DNA of 64,000 nt. It comes from Balanoglossus misakiensis (taxonomy: Eukaryota; Hemichordata). Of this stretch, positions 48,601 to 60,000 are shown in pieces; the stretch's first letter is position 1, and every line of letters starts with the position of its first letter. Location: positions 3,906,001 through 3,970,000 of the forward strand of contig CM082580.2 of assembly GCA_040954595.2 (NCBI GenBank), written 5' to 3'. The notes below the pieces were generated by a model, which made no database searches, was not told the DNA's origin, and saw only the letters and a program-made list of their open reading frames with translations. Made by a program: the position numbers and the translations under genes.

Positions 48601-49861
48601 AAAGAACAAACAATAGCTATGAAAATACGCCTAGTCTGTCGACCAGTGACACCAATCGGAGAATGGTATCACCCACACCATGGTGGGCGGAAGTTGCTCC
48701 TGGCGCTTTTTTTCCCATGATTCAAATTACAGTAAACGCCATATTGCCAACTTTCCCTAGATTTTGTAAAAAATCGCGCGACCTATACATGGCGAATATG
48801 TTTTTTTCTGAAAGAGAGACATCAAAGCTACCAAATTATGTAGAAATCAGCTACAGCGGATTTCCCCTTTAATGAAATCACCAACTGCCCATCAAGATTC
48901 ATTGCAACATTCCTTCTTTCCTATGCTATGAAGAGGACAGTGGCTCAACTCTTACAATGTCTATTGAAGCTCCTCTTTTGCAAATATCTGGGGTATATCA
49001 CATGGATAGATGACTAGAAATTGTTTGAGAGATTGTGAATACCCAGTCTTTACAAAACACTCTGCAAAAGTCATGGAGTTCAAAGAATTACGCCATTTAG
49101 GACTTGACATGATGGTGAATTTTACTTTCATTCATGAAAAACATCTACCCTGATCTTGCAATCTGCCATGAATAAATAAATGAATTAACGTATGACAGCT
49201 TGCAATTTGTTCATTTCAGCTTTGTCCCAGGGGTGTTGCTGACAGAGTCAACCTGGGTTTAATACCCTCTTCGGAAGTTGGCTGGCCAGTGGCGTGTGCG
49301 GCCCTCAAACCGTTGTCTGGCGGAATACTTCACATCCATGGGAATGTAACCACAGCACCAGTAAGGCTTGCAGTGGGAGAGCCACCAGGTGATGGACCAC
49401 CTCCACCGGATCATTCAGTGGAAGGACCGTTTCTGGCTGATGGAAAACCTGCACCGGATCATCCGGAACCTTGTGGTGTTACTGAGCGTGGCATACATTG
49501 TTCAACTGACTGTAGTCATGGAAACAAAGAACTGAGTAACTGTGCCAACCCACAAAGCCTGGTCATTGAGTCAACTGACAAGGCTTACTGTGGTGAACTT
49601 GAGAGGACAGTCGACCTCGGACGCTGTTTGGCAGCTGACCAAAGTGCAAACAGACTGACTGGGAAGGCCAGGTCAGGGTCAGTTAAAGCACAGTGGTGTC
49701 AATGGGCTACGAGAGTATCATCAGAAATACAAACAATCTTGCAAGATGAATGGAGAACGAAATGGACTGTGGACGTTCTCCACCTTGAACATGTGAAATC
49801 TTATGCACCACATGTTGACCATCTGGTGGTTGATTTGCAGTGTACACCAAATGTGCAATAA
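45683..49861 (+). CDS. TRMT12: tRNA wybutosine-synthesizing protein 2 (aminocarboxypropyltransferase), 5 coding exons, 501 aa
   Basis: TYW2 moves the 3-amino-3-carboxypropyl group of S-adenosylmethionine onto the tricyclic base at position 37 of tRNA-Phe during wybutosine synthesis. Exons: 45683-45771, 46231-46737, 47130-47239, 47995-48152, 49220-49861; AG/GT borders, phases join, 1506 nt, 501 aa. Seen: RTPSVRLILGDDGWVEHVDNGI; FDVTKCMFSMGNITEKLRL; SAM-binding VVDLYAGIGYFTLP (230-243); ACEWNPNSVEALRKNL; GDNRK (284-288); ADRVNLGLIPSSEVGWP; HIHGNV; C-terminal VKSYAPHVDHLVVDLQC. The human protein is about 448 aa; most of the excess is a Pro/Asp/Cys-rich segment of about 100 residues after HIHGNV, inside the last exon and in frame. 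An in-frame Met at 45623 would add 20 residues. The ATG context CAAAATGGCTGCC resembles a YY1/TISU element. Confidence 0.93.
47303..47395 (+). mobile_element. ~95-bp palindromic MITE, TTAACCCTTTC family, copy 3 (TYW2 intron 3)
   Basis: TTAACCCTTTCACCACCATA to GGGGTGAAAGGGTTAA, 93 bp, same orientation as 38297-38394. Lies just after the exon 3 donor. Confidence 0.8.
48255..48872. mobile_element. 610-bp TTAA-flanked inverted-repeat element (TYW2 intron 4)
   Basis: TTAA at 48255-48258 and 48869-48872. Arms of about 220-230 bp begin AGGGGAAATCCGCTGTAGCT and end AGCTACAGCGGATTTCCCCT, and pair with scattered mismatches and one ~9-bp indel in the GGCAGAATTTCCAATATGG region. The ~150-bp middle is less symmetric. 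Mirror-image open frames on both strands (48255-48473 minus, 48644-48872 plus) come from the arms and are not genes. Consistent with a large MITE of a TTAA-targeting (piggyBac-like) or TA-targeting group. Confidence 0.8.
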
Positions 49862-49862
49862 A
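49857..49862 (+). terminator. AATAAA overlapping the TYW2 stop codon
   Basis: The stop TAA (49859-49861) sits inside AATAAA. If this hexamer is used, the 3' UTR would be only some 15-30 nt; a downstream signal may be used instead. Confidence 0.3.
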
Positions 49863-51487
49863 TATCTAAAATTACTATAATTTTGTCAAAATTTTGTCTT
49901 TTTTGTGGTATACATCATTTGGGGATAATTTGCTGTGTCGTTTTCTCATCTTCAGCTGCTGTGGAATCCTTCACAGCATACTCCAGGGCAGAATTTTCCG
50001 TCAGGACTCTAATCTGAGCTGGATGTTCATTTGTTGAGACATGGTGACATTTTCTGATACTTTGTGTTGTGTTGTGGTGTGTTGTGTGCAAAATGAAAAT
50101 AGAGAGAAATTGTATAATCTGAATGGTGGTTTGACTGAGTGTGTAAGAGTTGTTACAAAGAAGAGGCAAAACAATGAACCCAATTAAGTACATTTACACA
50201 TCTTTAATATCACACAAGACTGATTTTCTCACAATATTTTTCATTCTTCTAGTCATATCATATCGCATTATGTACATTTTGTTTATTCATTCTTATAATA
50301 ATCTTAATGTGTCCACCCTGATTCACATCCATAAGCGCTCTGTCTCAACAGCCTGGTCATGACCAGCTGCAACAAAACAATGCAAAAACTACCGGTATTA
50401 TCAGTGCCCTGTGGCTCACTAAATCCTACAGGTTGTTCACAGGAAAAATAATCATTTGGGTATAACTCCATTTACTTTCATGACCCCCAACTGACCTTAC
50501 ATTCTGGTATTTCTGTTGGTATGACATGATACATGATTCAACTCTTCACCCTTTGTGACAGACATAATTATTTTTATTTTTTTCGGTTCTAGGTTGAGTT
50601 TGGAGGGCAAATTCAATAGCATTGTTGATTGTTCACAAGTTAAAACTCTAAATGGAAACTTCATACCAACAGAATGCCACAATGTAAAGTTGAAGTTGAT
50701 TGGCTGTTGGCCGAGAAAAAAATAACTGACTTCTACATGGAGGTGCTCCTTAATTTCAATACCAGATGATATACCACATGTATGTCTGGGTACAGTATAT
50801 AAATGCAATTTTGTGCTGTTCTCGACTTCTCGTGAATAGATCCATCATTTATCATCAGATTGTTCAAGCAATGAACACAAAAACGCATAATCGCAACAGG
50901 ACATCATCTACAATACTACTGTCACATCTTAACAATTCTTCAAGCTATTTTGTATCACAGATGTCAACAGCAAAACACACCTTCACATAATGAACATCGC
51001 TCAATCAGAAACTATTGAATTATTGCAGAAATACATGTGCAGTACTTGACAGATAATAATAGCCTATTCGTAATCAGTCAGAAAACAAATTCTTATCAAT
51101 GTTCAATGTATTATGGCATAAAAATGGATGACATTGCTTTGTTACAAATTCTGCATAGCATGCAAATAGTGCAAAATGTACAAATCAGGTCAAAGGTCAG
51201 ATATGAGGTCAACATGATATATTATTAGTACAATGCGAAATAACCATAAATATATCTGTCAATAGTGACAGGGTATCCTACACTGGAATCTCTGTCCACA
51301 CAAGACCAGTTCAATACATGTACTCACAGACAGCTCTTTTCAGTTTCTATATCTGCAAGTGTTGTGACTAGTGAAGACTTTTGACCGTACACTCACAGTC
51401 ATTATTTGTCTCCCTGCTCCAAATGTTACATCAAACTCTTAAATAAAAAGTGGTTTGCATCCCTGGCTGTATCAAGTACACATTCCC

Positions 51488-51622
51488 TATTGTTATTTTA
51501 TTATCTTGATATCAAATAACATATTGTTATTTTATTATAATCTTGATATATGTATCAAACGGCAAATTATTTTATTAACTTGATATATATAGCAAATTGT
51601 TATTTTATTATCTTGATATCAT
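51488..51622. repeat. Degenerate tandem repeat of a TTATTTTATTATCTTGATAT unit
   Basis: About four diverged copies of ATTGTTATTTTATTAT(C)TTGATAT with variable linkers of 5-15 bp. Confidence 0.6.
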
Positions 51623-52082
51623 GATTTATGGGAAATACATACTGAGGAAAACTAGATTTTGTTGCATTCTTGTCCCTGGTACACAAAAACTTTGTAAAAA
51701 AAACGAATGAAGTAGTACAATTGTCAACAGAGGGCATTGTAATGATTCCAGGCAGCTGGAGAGAACAGATTTGTTCTGGTTGGTTGTTCTATAGCCACAA
51801 CTGGCTGGCTGCTCCTTCATGTGAGCATCCAACAGCTGTTGGCACGGAATGGCTAGACTCAATTGAAAGACACTGAAAAGGCCAACTTGACACAGCAAAT
51901 CCTAAATATGCCCTGTTTGTGCATATGACATGTTGTCTGCAGTATATTTGATTTCTGAACATTTATGAACGCAACTGTGCAGTAGATGAGCAAGAGATGA
52001 CGATGTCATATCAGGATACAAGTCTGGTTATCTGAAAGTGACATCAATACCGGCTATGTACAACATTTAATGCTCCTTGCTT

Positions 52083-52493
52083 TAAAGGCACAGTTGCCCG
52101 GCACCAATGATATTCAGACTTTAAAGGGCCACTATCTGTAACTTCAGGCTATCTGTTTCAGAATTTCTCGTTTTGTTTATCAACTACATTTTCATCTCCT
52201 CCTCCCTATGTAGTAACCCCAACATGCCCAGTTTTCTGCTTGTCATCAATTCACGTGTATGTGCGTGTACCAGTCATCGTTATTGTTGATAAATGCATTC
52301 AGGTCCGTACTTGAATACATTTTAACGATCACTGTATATTGAGTGCGCACATATGGGCTATGCTGAGAAGATTAACATTGCGCATTTAACCCTTCTTTGG
52401 GAAGGCAGAACAGGAAACCATGGTTGATACAAAGAATCAAACTACTGAAAAAATACCCAAAGTAAGATATCGTGTACCTTTAAATTGTTTGTA
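52083..52493. mobile_element. Possible old element with TTTAAAGG(C/T)ACA ends
   Basis: Left end TTTAAAGGCACAGTTGCC, right end in inverse orientation TGTACCTTTAAA; 11 of 12 terminal bases agree. Its ACTGAAAAAATACCCA segment near 52443 recurs near 44228 beside another repeat-like tract. Boundaries are tentative. Confidence 0.3.
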
Positions 52494-55400
52494 AAGTTCA
52501 TTTGGGGTTGACCATCATGAAGACTTTCTTCATGACATACTAAACAATTGGGTCAAGATACAACACAGGAGTGACAAGAATTATTAACTGTTTTCAGAGT
52601 AACATGCCTGCTACATACCTAAATCCTACACCAGAAAGAAACTGGTTTTATCTCCCTCACCGCAATGCATTATAAGACACCTAATATTTCTACAAATATT
52701 CTTGCCAGCCTGCAAGTTAGATTATGACATGCCTAGAAACTTATCGTGCGATTAATGAAAATATAGAAATCATTGTCAGATAATTTGGAAAGTTTTCAAT
52801 TTAAAATGTCATCTTTAAAAAAAAAACAGCAAAAATATTGACAAGCACTTGATGGTAAAGAAAGCTTTGAAATTAGTGAAAAAAATGGGATTGCCACAAA
52901 GTTTGTTGTCTCACATCTTGAAAAAGTCTCTGTTATGAAAGAGCACTGGTAAATTTCTAGTCGTTCTATATTTACTACTCTTGCAAAAAGCATGAAAGTT
53001 GACACTACCAGTTATAATATTCCCTCGGTATATGCATGCTGTGGAAGGGTGCTTTCTGTGTTGCTACTGGAGTTTTGCTGCCGGTTGGCTGTCAAGAACC
53101 AGGAACAAATTGCCTACAAGGAAAAGGAAAGCCTATCAGGAGAGAGACACAGCCTACATTTGGGATAGCCTACATTTACACTAGACAACGAGCGTGTTGT
53201 GTTGCCACACACACACATACAGACAGACAGACAAACAGAAAACAATCACATGTCATACATACACACACTCACACACAAATAACATGTCAGATGTATGTAC
53301 ACACTGTATCTATGACAGAAATTGCATCTCAACTAATTATTTGATGAAAAATGTCCTCCAACAAACCTGTCTGTGTTTGGAAGTATTTCATTATGCTTTG
53401 GTCAATTTCCACTGATAATGGTATTATCTCAATCTGAACATTTTTCATATATCGCTTAAATAATAAATTTCCTTCTGTAAGTGCTCATATTGGGTTTCTT
53501 TCCAAGATATAATCTGTCTTTGATTCGGTAAGAAATAGGAAATAAAGACAGCTGCTATTATTCACTGCAGTGGGCTAATGCCATGATGATCCTTTAAAAT
53601 TCACGCAAGTTGAATACTTTCATGAAAATGTTAAGTAATGAGGAAGTCAACCTTATCTTCCTACTTCAACATCTTCAGATCGCACACATTCTTTTACTAT
53701 TAGTCATCAATCTCCTCAAATATTATAAAAGTTTAGACTTACAACTAAGAGCTGATTACTGCCATACCAAGCACCAGCTATTCTAGCTAGCCTCTGAAAG
53801 ACAAAAACCAAATTGGACTAGTCATACGTTAATATTCATAGTGTGCCTATGATGAGCAAAACAATGCAAATCATAGGACCCTTTCTGATGACCAAAAAAT
53901 CTCCAACACACAATGTCAGCATGTGTCATTGTGTTCGTCAGATATGTCAACAGTTCTCTACTCAATACTTGGCTAATTTGATCTTATTTCAGTGTTTTTG
54001 CTCGGGGGATTTCACTGGTATAAAATAAGCCCCCCACTAATATGTCCAAGCTATTTAGTATTTCCCAAAGTCATTTACATTTTCCCAAACCTTGGTAAAA
54101 ATTCCATCAGAAAAACTTCTACATGTATATCCTCGTTTAGACATGATCATTTTACGTGTTAATACACGCAGGGCCCAATATTTGACAATAATTTAAAATT
54201 CCATTCTAAAATGTTCAGGTGTTCAAACAGATATATGGGAGACAATTACCAGCACTTTGTAATGATAAAAAAGTGAAATTTTCACGATAGGAAGTTGTCA
54301 GAAACTGGCTTGTCTCTTGAAAAATTGGGAAAACTTTTTCTGATGGTAATCTAACTGTACCATAAATTATCAAAGTCTGAGAGGGCCTGCAGAATCCATT
54401 TTTGGGGGAATCCACTAGTTTCATATCCTATCCATCTATTGACAGTAGGTCCAATAATGAGAATTGATATGAATGTAGTTGTCTAAAATAAATTGACTGA
54501 GACATATAGAGACACAGACACACACAGACAGATAGAGACTAAAGTGCCTACATTAGAATGGACTGGTGCACTATGCCTTGACAAGAGAGGTGTTTTATGA
54601 TTACAAGGCACTATGGATGACATGTAAAAAACAATTGCATACAAATATGAATAGGCAAAGGTTGTGTGTAGACACTCTTGCACATTAGTTTGAATAGTGT
54701 GTTTCTCCAATTTCTATTTACAACTCGCGCCCATATTTTGCTGATTTTTGTAGAATGAAATTGTGGTTTAAATTTCCCACTTTGTTAAATAGATATCAAC
54801 ACTGGCCCCGTCAAATCCTGATAATATGAATGCGATTTGTGAAATATCACTCTAACAGAGGATGAATTTCTAGACAAAGACGATCACATTTTATTTTACA
54901 ACTGCCAAAAAACTACACACACTATTTAATATACAACGACATCATCAGCTGACTGCATGATCATATTTTCAGTAGATTTAGCCTAGGTCCTATACGAGGA
55001 AGGTGACCATTTGTAGCATCACTCCAGCCACTTCGGCCATTCAGAGCAAAATATAATTATTCATTGCAGACAAAGTAGGCGTGGCAATCTAATTTAGCTT
55101 CAAAAAGTAATATCAGACTTTTTTCTGGTTATGCAACACTTCTTCACTGCTGAAACCTTCCGAGAGGTATTTGTCCATTAAAGGGCCATTGCAGCCCTAA
55201 TTACATGCAATCTCTTCACATACTAACACATATTTTTAAATTTCCTGCTTTCAGAAATTTCACATCTTGATTATGAACAGAGCTTAAAACTTAAAATTCT
55301 GTTAAACTATCATAAGTAAATAAATGCAATAAATTACTACCACAATTATCTTTTTTTTATTTAATTAATGGATTCATCTAACTGTAATATTAGTCTAATT

Positions 55401-56828
55401 ATTAAAAGAGGAAAAATGTTTGGCTGGTCCTGTCATAATCGTATTTTCTATGCTCATCTAGACAGGAAGATAACAATTTCAGTCAGTGATCATGCATTAT
55501 CAACTTCTCTGAAATACAATTGAAAGTACTGGCTTAACTTTTGATGACATCATGAACATTGTATGCAGTGATCATCAAAATTCAGCTTCTTGACGATGAC
55601 CTATGACCTTTGACACCACAAACCCCCTTTATCAATCATTCCTGTTTCAAAATTGTTTGACAGGTCAAAATTGTGATGTTTCACAAATTAAAGTAGTTTA
55701 TGTTCACTTTTCCAGACCTGAGAAAGCCTCAAAGAGACAGACACAATAATACCAATCAAATCTAATTGCCCTTCTAAGATCAATTAGATCAACACTGAAG
55801 ATTTCTCCTTACACATTTCCTTCAAGTTATACAGAGGGATTTAACCAAGATAACACAATACTGGGACTGAAAATGGACAGTGATTTTTACTTCATATCTC
55901 TACCCCCACTGACCTATGGGTGTCCAATAACAATGGTTACCAGACACCAAATAATAATGTACAATTGAATTGCCAAAGAAAAGCTATTAACTCAAATAAT
56001 TGTAAATTAAGATACAAAATTTTGGCAAAATTCCAGAAAATCCTACCAGAGATACTCTTTTCCAATCTCCTTTCAGACCTAACACTGTCAATGACATGGT
56101 CTCCATTGGATCAGTAGATTAAGGAAACACTAAAGAAAATCATGATGGAATGAAATATGTAATAGCATGTCTGTGAAATGACTCTGACAATATTATCACA
56201 ACACACATGTACATCGGGAGAGATTGTCCTATGACAAAGTTTTAATGAAATGACCAGGAATATCTGTAATGGGCTACAGACATGAAAAATCGTAACAAAA
56301 TGGCTACCTGGCGGCCATATTGAATCACATCATGATACAAATTCATGTGCATATGCACATTGTCCGTAAACAAAGTCTTAATGAAATTGTTCTGAGTACC
56401 TGGTTATGGCTCTAGACATATACATGAAAAGAACTGCAGCAAATTGATCGCCCAGTGGCCATATTGGATAGTATCATGAAAACAAACTACATGTATGTGC
56501 ATATGTACATATATTTTAGTACATTGTCCTAATGCCAAGCTTGAAAGAAATTGGTCCAAGACAATATTGCCAAACAAAATCACATGCATAATGTTCTTGT
56601 CAGAACTTTTTCCTTGAAGTGAGTTTGAGCAGGTGCTTAAAAAGGAGATTGGAAGAGAGTGAGATAGAGTTAGCACATGGAGAAGAAAGAGCGCGATAGA
56701 TTTATATTTCAAATGGAATTCTAGATGTGGCACAGAATGGTAATTCAGAAATACACTGTAAATTTCACTTCTCATAAACAAGAAATACTGACGATAAACA
56801 CAATTCTACGCACCCCTTATCTATACAA

Positions 56829-56834
56829 TTTATT
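56829..56834 (-). terminator. Candidate poly(A) signal for DNAJC5
   Basis: TTTATT on the plus strand is AATAAA on the minus strand, 185 nt beyond the DNAJC5 stop. Other hexamers farther left could give longer 3' UTRs. Confidence 0.35.
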
Positions 56835-57018
56835 CACATGATCAGTTTTATGTTCTTTATCAATTTTTTTATATAAAACTAAAAGCAGATGCTGATATCG
56901 TTCTCAGCAGACCCGACAGTCTCCTCTCCAAATACGATCAACTCCCACTAGCTCTCTCTCTCTGTATAGAAACTAGATGTGTGAAATTCTGATGGAAGTT
57001 TAAAATTTAAACGCTACA

Positions 57019-60000
57019 CTATGGTTCTTCAGTGTAATTCCTGGGAGCGTCACCTGTGTTGAGACCTGTCTTCTCCGACACTCCATCCTCTTCCTTGACC
57101 TCCGTCGGTGGCGATTCCGGCGGCGGCATGGCGATGATCGCCGGCTGGCTGCTGATGACCGGCTCGTCTGCGTTCTCCGACGACGGAGACGTGTCTTCCA
57201 GATCTTCCGGTCTCAGGTGGAGATCCTCTTCCTCCGGCTCGTACGTTTTCAGTTTGCCGCAGCAGAAGCAGCAGCAGCAACAACAGCAGCAGCAGAAGTA
57301 ACAGCAGGTGAGTATACCCCACGTGATAAAACAACACTGAAATACAAACGCAAGGAAAGGTACATCAGTGCTCTCTAGCACTGGACTTCTAATTACTGCC
57401 TTGTCATCTTGAGAAGACTTAATGATCACATTATTGTAGGTTAGTCCATAATATGAACTCCTCCAACTCAAGTGGTTTTCAAAGCAAGGCTCCGTTATTT
57501 CAAGATGGCTGCCCCTGTTGTCATTAGTTTTGTAGAAGTTGTTGGCGTTGTGGCCGATAATGGCGATAAGTGACATGTAGGGCATTTCAATTTGGTGTAA
57601 TTTTTTCATGAAAGTGTGTCTACCACACTCTCATTCTATTAGATAGTCCAACAGAAATCTTGTGGAACAGTATCATGGTATTAAATTATCATGCTCAACT
57701 GTCCTTTCCCAAAGTCTGGCATTTCATCGAAAGCAAATACTCCGTATTGAACACCCCAGAAAGCATTGTCACTTGCTGTAAATACCATGCATGCGCATAG
57801 GAAAATCGCGACCTTCCACTTGAATCCTTCACTGATGCCTTGACCCCATGCCCTCTGACCTCCTGGTGACCTATGACATCATTCTGAAGTACATGCACAT
57901 TCTTCAAAGTGATGTCAGTGCACGCCAGTTTGTCTTACCTTAAAGAGAGGACTATGCACCATAAAGTAGGCTTTGACATTCTCTTCTCCTATCTGTTCAG
58001 CTACATACAATCCCATGGAACCGTACTGATCATAGATTTCTCTTTTGGTCTCGTCGCTGAGTACAGAGTTCGCATGGTTGATTTCTTTGAACTAGTAGAG
58101 AATGAACGAGAGTCAGTGTTAACTAGCATCGAACATGGCATGAGGTGTTTGTGTGACTGTGTTTGCTGCAATCAAAGCACGGGCGTCATGGAACAGTAAA
58201 GTGTATGCATAGGCCTAAACGCGACGTCCTCAACGAACAAAGAATGAAATATTTCGTGAGTTTGTTTGCAGTGGACGAGAAGTGCAATAAAACTGGGTCA
58301 TCAGTGTTAATTTTATGTACAAAACCACACTGTACGCGTACCTCTTAGGCACCGTACGTTATGTACAATCGATCTCGTCTTGAGCAGCAAAGGCGATGTG
58401 TACGCATGAGTGCGCGCCCGCGACTACTGCCCTGTGTACGTATTTGTTGGTTTGTTTGGATGTGTTTATTTTGAGCGTGTCTATGTGTGTGTTTACTGTG
58501 GCTAATATGTCAACTTTACTGGAATTTACCTTTTCTGTGGCATCCGGATTGTCTTGGTTTTTGTCTGGATGCCATTTCAATGCAAGCTGAAGAATAAAAA
58601 GATAAAAAAGGTCATTATCATAAATGAATAATATCACAAAACATTAAAATGTGTATTACACATGTCAAAAGTGTATGTCACTGACTGCTATGTGTATTTT
58701 CATTTTGATTGAGAGAGATATGCTGGTAGTCTACAACCAAGCTTCCAACACACAGCTAGAATTTAAAGGGAAGGGGTCGTCGCGCTGCATGGTGTCCCCG
58801 GGGGTGTCCACCCTTGATGAGAATATGTCCTCCCATACAGGCGCAAACCCCACTGCAGTCGCCACGACCTACTAGGATCTTCAGTTGCTGTCATGCCCAG
58901 TCTACGCTACGGTTCACTGCTTCGTTCATTCTACGAATGATCTAATTTCAGGGATTTGTGGATGAATTGTAATGTTTATAAACTAACAAGCACGATGACC
59001 CCTTTCACTTTAATGACACTGTGCACAGAACTGTGAACCATGACTGAGTCGACTACAGGATGGGTCAAGGCAGTAAGCCGTAACATTCCAGTATGACACA
59101 AAAGACAGTAGATCTTTGTTGAATCTTGCATAGATCTGTTTTCTGGCTATTTCAGTAGCTCTCAGTAAACAATAGGCCATTTTCTGAACCCTGCAAGACC
59201 CTGTGAGATTTCATGTGCCGGACTAGGCAGTCCATAAGGGAGAACATTCTCAATCATGCAACACACAACACATGGTCTATCATGTTAAATGTCCAAGACA
59301 TGAGCAATTTAGCATATGTTGTTGCAAACCTCAAAAGTTACCAACATTTCACTGTTTCTTGCCTCTAAGCGGACAGGTACATTTGTGTGATCTTCACATA
59401 ACAATTACATGTACACTATTACTGTGACACAGACATCAATGAAGACAAAAACTGATCTGACATACCTTCCTGTACGCCCTCTTGATCTCATCTGGTTCAG
59501 CACCTTTCTGTAATCCTAAAAGTTGATACAGTGACTCTCCAGATGTACTGAAAATAGGATGCAAATTAATTCTTATTAGATTACATATGTGAATAAAGGT
59601 CTACCAAAGTACAAGGTTCTTTTTGGTACACAGTACGTGCCACTATACGTACAAGTACTGTGGTATAATTGTTGAAATGTTTAAAGGTACAATAGTACAC
59701 ATATGGTCATGTTTGATAGATTCCATTTTCATCCCAACCCATCATACATGATAGCCATATTTTCAAGGCCATTCTTCATATAGAGTTAATTAGTTTCAAT
59801 GGGAATGTTTGACCTTTGACTCCATCACACTGGCCATCTCACAATTTGCAATAATGGCACTGCTATACGTGTATGTCATGGAAATCTGCAATAATGGCGT
59901 GGCTATAAATTGCATGTATGGATGTACCAGCAGACAAGAACACAGCACAGATTTCATTGACTCAAGCTTTCAATCCAGTACAGAGCTGACACAAAAACCA

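Larger units (their letters stand above)
49862..57018. other. Convergent TYW2/DNAJC5 intergenic region
   Basis: 7.2 kb without recognisable exons. It probably holds both 3' UTRs: a minus-strand AATAAA (plus TTTATT at 56829-56834) lies 185 nt beyond the DNAJC5 stop. Contents noted: degenerate tandem repeat at 51488-51622, possible element 52083-52493, CA-rich tract near 53200-53280, and an AGGTCA direct repeat at 55597-55609. Short open frames here look random. Confidence 0.45.

Noticed and set aside
48255-48872. Two opposite-strand open frames with nearly the same protein
   Set aside because: They are the two arms of an inverted-repeat element, not a gene pair.
57050-57337. Leucine-string frame and plus-strand Gln/Ser frame over the cysteine string
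   Set aside because: Shadows of the TGC/TGT repeat in other frames.
57337-57609. Upstream extension of the DNAJC5 last exon as one 196-codon frame
   Set aside because: The frame runs through intron 4 by chance; the acceptor at 57338-57337 and phase with exon 4 fit the family.
57695-57907. Minus-strand open translations with hydrophobic stretches in DNAJC5 intron 4
   Set aside because: One frame reads fairly well ([15 protein letters not shown]), but no family is recognised and no clear acceptor/donor pair was found; left as intronic.
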